From NCBI GenBank assembly GCA_002296125.1, contig DBHI01000079.1, positions 1 through 5,759 on the forward strand: a stretch of DNA of 5,759 nucleotides. The letters are read 5' to 3'. The position numbers and the translations under genes are program-made. The DNA comes from Anaerolineales bacterium UBA832. Its GTDB lineage: Bacteria > Chloroflexota > Anaerolineae > Anaerolineales > UBA11657. Positions 1 through 3,530 of this stretch are shown here, in pieces; the first letter of the stretch is position 1, and each line of letters begins with the position of its first letter. Under the pieces are notes generated by a model, which saw only the letters and a list, made by a program, of their open reading frames with translations, was not told the DNA's origin and made no database searches.

Positions 1-306
1 AGAAGACGTAATAGTTGGAGAAGATGTAACAGTATTTGTTTGAGATATGGTCATTGGTATGTTTTTTGGGGTAGATAAAGCAGATGTTGATATGTTTGTT
101 GGTGTTTTTTCTATTGTAGAAGTAGCATATTGTACATTGGGTGGACGAAGTGTTAAGTTGTTTGTAGCAGGTTCTGTGGTACAAGAGACACAAAGACACA
201 TAATGATACAAAGACATAATATCGGAACATTACGAAATTGATAGTTTGGTTTAGTAGATTTAGGTGTATTTTGCAGAGGGTAGATTTGATACACTTTATA
301 ATTCAA
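1..306 (-). CDS. Putative lipoprotein with Thr/Ser/Pro-rich linker, 5' part only
   Basis: The minus strand has a frame without stops from 363 to the left edge, so the gene continues outside the window. Reading from the TTG at 306-304, it gives a polar, basic N-region of about 25 residues. A short hydrophobic stretch follows (VPILCLCIIMCLCVS) and then a Cys (codon 183-181) starting CTTEPATNN. After that come about 60 residues rich in Thr, Ser, Pro and Asn with almost no hydrophobic runs. This is the usual form of an exported, lipid-anchored protein with a flexible linker before its functional domain, which is not visible here. The residue three before the Cys is itself Cys, so the lipobox is imperfect. 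There is no ATG in frame at a sensible place: TTG 306 and GTG 294 are the candidates, neither with a Shine-Dalgarno. An ATG at 230-228 in another frame also begins a signal-like peptide, so a frameshift is possible. The function cannot be told from this part. Confidence 0.58.
   Translation of the reverse strand, partial: MNYKVYQIYPLQNTPKSTKPNYQFRNVPILCLCIIMCLCVSCTTEPATNNLTLRPPNVQYATSTIEKTPTNISTSALSTPKNIPMTISQTNTVTSSPTITSS
183..218 (-). repeat. Imperfect 18-bp tandem duplication in the signal-peptide region
   Basis: On the minus strand, 218-201 and 200-183 are two adjacent 18-base units matching at 13 of 18 positions (shared core TGTCTTTGT). Being a multiple of three, the duplication keeps frame. 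In the frame of the ATG at 230 it reads YVFVSL then CVFVSL; in the frame that continues into the linker it gives the Cys-rich hydrophobic core. Confidence 0.55.
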
Positions 307-334
307 TATAATACAAATTCTTAAAATAATTTTT

Positions 335-352
335 GTTACAGGTTTTTGTAAC
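335..352. promoter_or_regulatory. Candidate operator: inverted repeat GTTACA-N6-TGTAAC
   Basis: Perfect 6-bp arms GTTACA (335-340) and TGTAAC (347-352) are separated by six bases, in the divergent intergenic region just upstream of a TATAAT box (359-364). The location, overlapping the expected -35 to -20 zone, fits a binding site for a dimeric regulator. An alternative smaller pairing, GGTT/AACC (341-353), overlaps it. No regulator gene is in the window, and six-base arms can occur by chance in such DNA. Confidence 0.35.
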
Positions 353-357
353 CACCA

Positions 358-369
358 GTATAATTATAC
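358..369. promoter_or_regulatory. Palindromic -10 element GTATAATTATAC, probable divergent promoter core
   Basis: This 12-base sequence is its own reverse complement. It contains TATAAT on the + strand (359-364) and TATAAT on the - strand (368-363). It lies between two divergently oriented genes, so one site could serve both. + strand transcription would start near 371, leaving a leader of about 33 nt before the ATG at 404. - strand transcription would start near 356, about 50 nt before the TTG at 306. No convincing -35 hexamer is seen at 17 bp on either side; TTGTTA at 333-338 is a weak, distant candidate. Other TATAAT matches nearby (297-302, 307-312) mean the choice is not certain. Confidence 0.45.
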
Positions 370-403
370 ACTTACGTCTATAGTGAATACATGGATATAA
401 TTG

Positions 404-2002
404 ATGAATTTGAAGAGTTTTTTTTATAAATATATTGTAAATAATATAGTTAATTTGCAATCTAGATTTCCTACCTATATTTGGGCGTTGTGTTTGTTAG
501 TTGGTGTTACTCTTGCTTGTGTCAGACATGAGTTTCAGGAATCTGATAATGTTATTGGTCGTATTACTCCCGTTGGTGAATCTACTAAGACTTTAAGGTT
601 TTTGCCCGGCACATATATGCCTGGTGATGTAAATGAAATCACTTATTCAACTGTTGTAGTAAGTGGTACCCCAACCCCTGATGCAACTCGTCCAGTAGAT
701 GTAGTGCGTACTGCTAAGAACTACACAGTTGTATCTGGAGACACTTTGAGTAAAATAGCAAGAGCACATAGAGTATCGATTACATCTCTACGGCAGGAAA
801 ACAATTTAAATACAGATCTATTATCTTTAGGTCAAGTATTAATTATTCCCAACACATTTCTTGATATTGGGTCAGACCGTAAATTGATTCCTGATTCCGA
901 ATTAGTTTATGGACCGGGTCAGATAGGTTTTGATGTAGATGAGTTTTTGAGTCAATGGAATGGATATGTCAATAATATAGTAGAAATCGATCATCGTGGT
1001 ATTACTCGCAATGGTTCTGAAATAATTAATTATGTTTCTGAAAATTATTCAGTCAATCCACGTTTACTTATAGTTGTTCTGGAAAACAAGACAGGTTGGG
1101 TGAGAGGATCAGAAGTTGGAAATATATCAACCACTTATCCTTTTGGATATGTACATTCTGGATACAAGGGGTTGCTTAGACAATTGTCTTGGGCAGCTGA
1201 TGTATTAAACTATGGTTTTTATAGTTGGATGCAAGAATCATTGCATCAGATGAGCTTTGATGATGGTACTCAGTTAGTGTTTGCACCAGGTTTAAATGCA
1301 GGGACAGTTGCCGTACAATACTATTTTAGTCAATTCTTAGACAAAACTGATTGGAACAAAATGATGGTTGACAGGGTTTTCGATGATTTGTATACGGATA
1401 TGTTTGGAGATCCCTTTGGTTATTCTTATGAACCATTGCTTCCGTCTGTTTTGGAGCAGCCTCCGTTGAAATGGCCTTGGAGTTTGGATGAAGTATGGTA
1501 TTTTACTGGTGGTCCTCATGGGGGTTGGGATTCAGGTAGCGCTTGGGCAGGCATAGATTTTGGTCCTCCTGAAGGTAGTATTGGTTGTCAGGCTTCTCAA
1601 GCATGGATACGTGCTTCAACTGATGGGAGAGTGGTAAGATCGTCAGAAGGTGCAGTTGTGCAAGATTTAGATGGCGATGGCTATGAACAAACCGGATGGA
1701 ATTTGATATATATGCATATTGATAGTGTTGATAGAGTTGAATTGGGACGCGATCTTAGAGTTGGTGATTTGATAGGTCATGTGTCATGTGAAGGTGGATA
1801 TTCTAGCGCTACTCATCTGCATTTTTCTAGAAAATACAATGGAGTTTGGATTGCGGCTGATGATCCAAACACACCTTTTAATTTAGATGGTTGGTTAGTT
1901 GAATCATCCTTACGAGAGTATGATGGTTGGCTGGTTAAAGGAGATCGTAGGATAGAAGCATGGTATGGTCCTGGTCAAATTAATTCTGTAATATTACCCT
2001 AG
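404..2002 (+). CDS. Exported LysM and M23-family (LasA-like) peptidoglycan endopeptidase
   Basis: This 532-residue protein is predicted to act on peptidoglycan outside the membrane. Residues 1-24 form a basic N-region. A hydrophobic segment (about 25-38) ends in LAC with Cys39, a possible lipid anchor although position -3 is Thr. A Thr/Pro stretch (GTPTPDATRP, about 88-97) precedes a LysM domain (107-149, YTVVSGDTL to GQVLIIP) expected to bind glycan strands. The middle part (about 200-345) includes NPRLLIVVLENKTGW, reminiscent of lysozyme-like folds. The C-terminal M23 domain has His372 and Asp385, a His-x12-Asp spacing like LasA-type (M23A) enzymes. It also has His438 (IYMHI) and HLH at 471-473, so the zinc and catalytic residues appear complete. 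A DxDGDG loop (421-426) could bind calcium, and Cys395/Cys462 could pair. The start is ATG 404; TTG 401 just before it follows an in-frame stop. No Shine-Dalgarno is seen. It is the first gene of the menG operon, with menG 13 bp downstream. The family is sure; the exact bond cleaved is not. Confidence 0.9.
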   Translation: MNLKSFFYKYIVNNIVNLQSRFPTYIWALCLLVGVTLACVRHEFQESDNVIGRITPVGESTKTLRFLPGTYMPGDVNEITYSTVVVSGTPTPDATRPVDVVRTAKNYTVVSGDTLSKIARAHRVSITSLRQENNLNTDLLSLGQVLIIPNTFLDIGSDRKLIPDSELVYGPGQIGFDVDEFLSQWNGYVNNIVEIDHRGITRNGSEIINYVSENYSVNPRLLIVVLENKTGWVRGSEVGNISTTYPFGYVHSGYKGLLRQLSWAADVLNYGFYSWMQESLHQMSFDDGTQLVFAPGLNAGTVAVQYYFSQFLDKTDWNKMMVDRVFDDLYTDMFGDPFGYSYEPLLPSVLEQPPLKWPWSLDEVWYFTGGPHGGWDSGSAWAGIDFGPPEGSIGCQASQAWIRASTDGRVVRSSEGAVVQDLDGDGYEQTGWNLIYMHIDSVDRVELGRDLRVGDLIGHVSCEGGYSSATHLHFSRKYNGVWIAADDPNTPFNLDGWLVESSLREYDGWLVKGDRRIEAWYGPGQINSVILP

Positions 2003-2004
2003 TC

Positions 2005-2010
2005 TTAGGA
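2005..2010 (+). promoter_or_regulatory. Shine-Dalgarno of menG (TTAGGA)
   Basis: The AGGA core ends five bases before the ATG at 2016, in the 13-bp gap after the peptidase stop codon. This supports the chosen start and translation from a shared mRNA. Confidence 0.55.
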
Positions 2011-2015
2011 ACTAT

Positions 2016-2714
2016 ATGCCTAGAGAATATATATATAAGAATAAAAAAGATATAAAATTTTTATTTGATAATGTTGCAAGACGTTATGATCTTTTAAATC
2101 GTATTATGACTTTTGGGTTTGACAAGTCTTGGCGGAAGAAATTGACTAGTAGATTAGATATAGTTGACAATATGCGCATTTTAGATGTTGGGACTGGTAC
2201 AGGTGACATTCCATTAAGTTTGGTGTTTGAGAAAGATAATATAATGTGTATTGGATTAGATTTTGCGCAAAATATGATTAATATGGCTCAAAAGGATAGT
2301 AATGCATATAAAGTTCAATGGATGTCTGGTGATGCTGTTTCTTTGCCTTTCAGAGAATTGAGCTTTGATATTGTTACGTCTTCGTTTTTTATTAGGAACA
2401 TTCTAAGTCCGAAAAAGTCATTGCAGGAGCAGTATAGAGTTCTAGAAGAGGGAGGGCGTGTGTTTTGTCTAGAGACTAGTCCACCTGGATATGGATTTCT
2501 AGGGGGATTCATCAAATTATACTTACTGTTTCTTCCGTTGTTGGGTAAATTGATTGCTTCAGATGAACGAGCTTATAGATATCTTGTGGAGTCGACAACT
2601 CAATTTTTGTCAGCAGACGAGATGACGGATCTGATGATGTTGGTAGGTTTTAAAGAAGTGCGATCGTGTCAGATGATGTTTGGTTTAGTGTCACTTCATT
2701 GGGGGATCAAATGA
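2016..2714 (+). CDS. menG: Demethylmenaquinone methyltransferase (MenG/UbiE family)
   Basis: The protein has 232 residues, normal for the UbiE/COQ5 family. The family catalyses the SAM-dependent C-methylation that finishes menaquinone (and, in proteobacteria, one step of ubiquinone) synthesis at the cytoplasmic membrane. Family signatures appear in order: FLFDNVARRYDLLNRIMTFG (15-34) followed by WRKKL (39-43); SAM-binding motif I LDVGTGTGD (56-64); GLD (80-82); GDAVSLPF then SFDIVTSSFFIRN (105-128), where the F..RN element is typical; VLEEGGR with LETSPP (142-157); and SDERAYRYLVES (182-193) before a closing GF..V segment. Menaquinone rather than ubiquinone is inferred from the Chloroflexota-like context, and no other men gene is in the window. 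It lies 13 bp after the peptidase gene, and its stop codon overlaps the start of the next methyltransferase, so the three are likely co-transcribed. No truncation or missing residue was noted. Confidence 0.92.
   Translation: MPREYIYKNKKDIKFLFDNVARRYDLLNRIMTFGFDKSWRKKLTSRLDIVDNMRILDVGTGTGDIPLSLVFEKDNIMCIGLDFAQNMINMAQKDSNAYKVQWMSGDAVSLPFRELSFDIVTSSFFIRNILSPKKSLQEQYRVLEEGGRVFCLETSPPGYGFLGGFIKLYLLFLPLLGKLIASDERAYRYLVESTTQFLSADEMTDLMMLVGFKEVRSCQMMFGLVSLHWGIK
2701..2706 (+). promoter_or_regulatory. Shine-Dalgarno deciding the start of the second methyltransferase (GGGGGA)
   Basis: A purine run lies four bases before the ATG at 2711, inside the last codons of menG. Together with the ATGA overlap it favours ATG 2711 over the in-frame GTG at 2666, which has no such signal. 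Confidence 0.6.
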
Positions 2715-3463
2715 ATTGTGATTTTGTAGATGCTGCAAAAAGGGGAGCTCCTTCAGTTGTATGGAGAGCAGGTCAGGATAGGCGTTTGCAGATAATGTTG
2801 TCAGCACTTTCGTTAAATGCTGGTAGTCGTCTTTTGGTTAATGGATGTGGTTTAGGTTTGTATATGCGTGAGATAAACAAATATTGCTCATCTGTACATG
2901 GTCTTGATATTGAAGTAACACGTCTGTTATCTGCAGTTGTTGATGATTTGTTGGTGGCAGGTCAATGTGAACACCTACCTTATTCTGATAATAGTTTTGA
3001 TGGTGTGATTTCTCATGAGGTGTTAGAGCATGTAGTTGATGATTATAAATCAGTTCATGAAATTGTTCGTGTATTAAGAAAACCGGATAATGTAAATGGA
3101 ATTGCAGGTGGTAGAGCTATTATTTTTGTACCCAACAAATTATACCCTTTTGAAACACATGGATTATATTGGCGCAATAAATATTATTTTGGAAATTTTC
3201 CATTAGTGAATTATTTACCAAGTAAGTTACGCAATTTTTTTGTTCCTCATGTGCGCGCTTATTTATCATCAGACATTATTAAGTTGTTTGATGGCCTACA
3301 AATAAAGATTGTGTCACATACTGTAATTTTTGGAGGATATGATAACCTTGTTGCTAGGTGGCCAATAGTTGGTAATTTTATTAGGACGAGTTTACATGCT
3401 CTTGAGCACACTGTTGGCAGGTGGGTTGGTTTATCACATGTGGTTGTGATAGAGAAAATTTGA
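2711..3463 (+). CDS. Class I SAM-dependent methyltransferase, substrate unknown
   Basis: Read from ATG 2711 it is a 250-residue cytoplasmic protein of the Methyltransf_11 type. Motif I is LLVNGCGLG (41-49), where Asn44 stands in place of the usual Asp. The acidic ribose-binding residue is in GLDIE (64-68). QCEHLPYSDNSFDGVISHEVLEHV (85-108) forms the classic middle motifs. The loop that is normally short (LKPGGR) is here extended to RKPDNVNGIAGGR (122-134). The C-terminal half (FETHG, HVRAY, GGYDN, LSHVVVIEK) is family-specific and in my recollection resembles Chloroflexota proteins of unknown role; it may form the substrate pocket. The start overlaps the menG stop by four bases (ATGA), suggesting coupled translation. 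Neighbours suggest a quinone, lipid or cell-wall sugar substrate, but nothing in the sequence decides among them. An in-frame GTG at 2666 would add 15 residues and is less likely. Confidence 0.87.
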   Translation: MNCDFVDAAKRGAPSVVWRAGQDRRLQIMLSALSLNAGSRLLVNGCGLGLYMREINKYCSSVHGLDIEVTRLLSAVVDDLLVAGQCEHLPYSDNSFDGVISHEVLEHVVDDYKSVHEIVRVLRKPDNVNGIAGGRAIIFVPNKLYPFETHGLYWRNKYYFGNFPLVNYLPSKLRNFFVPHVRAYLSSDIIKLFDGLQIKIVSHTVIFGGYDNLVARWPIVGNFIRTSLHALEHTVGRWVGLSHVVVIEKI

Positions 3464-3494
3464 TTGATTAGACGAACAAAACATAACATCAATC
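3462..3494 (+). repeat. Weak inverted repeat after the methyltransferase gene
   Basis: GATTGAT (3462-3468) and ATCAATC (3488-3494) can pair over a 19-base loop, beginning within the stop codon. The stem is AT-rich and is not followed by a clean T run (only TTTT at 3501-3504), so it is a poor intrinsic terminator. It does mark the end of the three-gene unit. Confidence 0.25.
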
Positions 3495-3518
3495 TATGAG
3501 TTTTATATACATAAGTAA

Positions 3519-3524
3519 TATAAT
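3519..3524 (+). promoter_or_regulatory. Perfect TATAAT -10 box for a probable leaderless transcript of the PBP gene
   Basis: TATAAT is followed by exactly six bases (CTGAAA) and then the ATG at 3531. The expected transcription start, six to seven bases after the -10 box, would therefore be the A of the start codon. No Shine-Dalgarno is present upstream, which agrees with a leaderless mRNA. No good -35 hexamer is visible around 3495-3501, so the promoter may be weak, or read by a factor with a different -35 preference. Confidence 0.5.
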
Positions 3525-3530
3525 CTGAAA

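Noticed and set aside
47..241. A 64-residue + strand open frame at the left end
   Set aside because: It lies opposite the minus-strand lipoprotein frame, whose signal-like segment and Thr/Ser/Pro linker explain the region better. The + strand product shows no recognisable feature and no ribosome binding site.
391..429. A 12-codon open frame (MDIIDEFEEFFL) overlapping the peptidase start, with TATAGT six bases upstream of its ATG
   Set aside because: It is very short, acidic and out of frame with the gene. It is not a credible peptide without evidence of translation, though a transcript starting at 391 cannot be excluded.
1337..1519. Minus-strand open frame inside the peptidase gene
   Set aside because: It is antisense to a confidently assigned coding region and shows no protein features.
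1520..1558. Inactive (degenerate) M23 domain because HxxxD reads WAGID
   Set aside because: A His 13 residues before the Asp, plus His438 and HLH further on, fits the LasA-type arrangement, so loss of activity is not supported.
2315..2515. Minus-strand open frame inside menG
   Set aside because: It lies opposite conserved UbiE motifs; it is a chance open frame.
2666..2710. GTG at 2666 as the start of the second methyltransferase
   Set aside because: It would overlap menG by 49 bases and has no Shine-Dalgarno. ATG 2711 has GGGGGA four bases upstream and an ATGA overlap with the menG stop.
3462..3494. Intrinsic terminator after the three-gene operon
   Set aside because: The 7-bp AT-rich stem with a 19-base loop and no adjoining T tract does not meet the usual form; it is kept only as a weak repeat.
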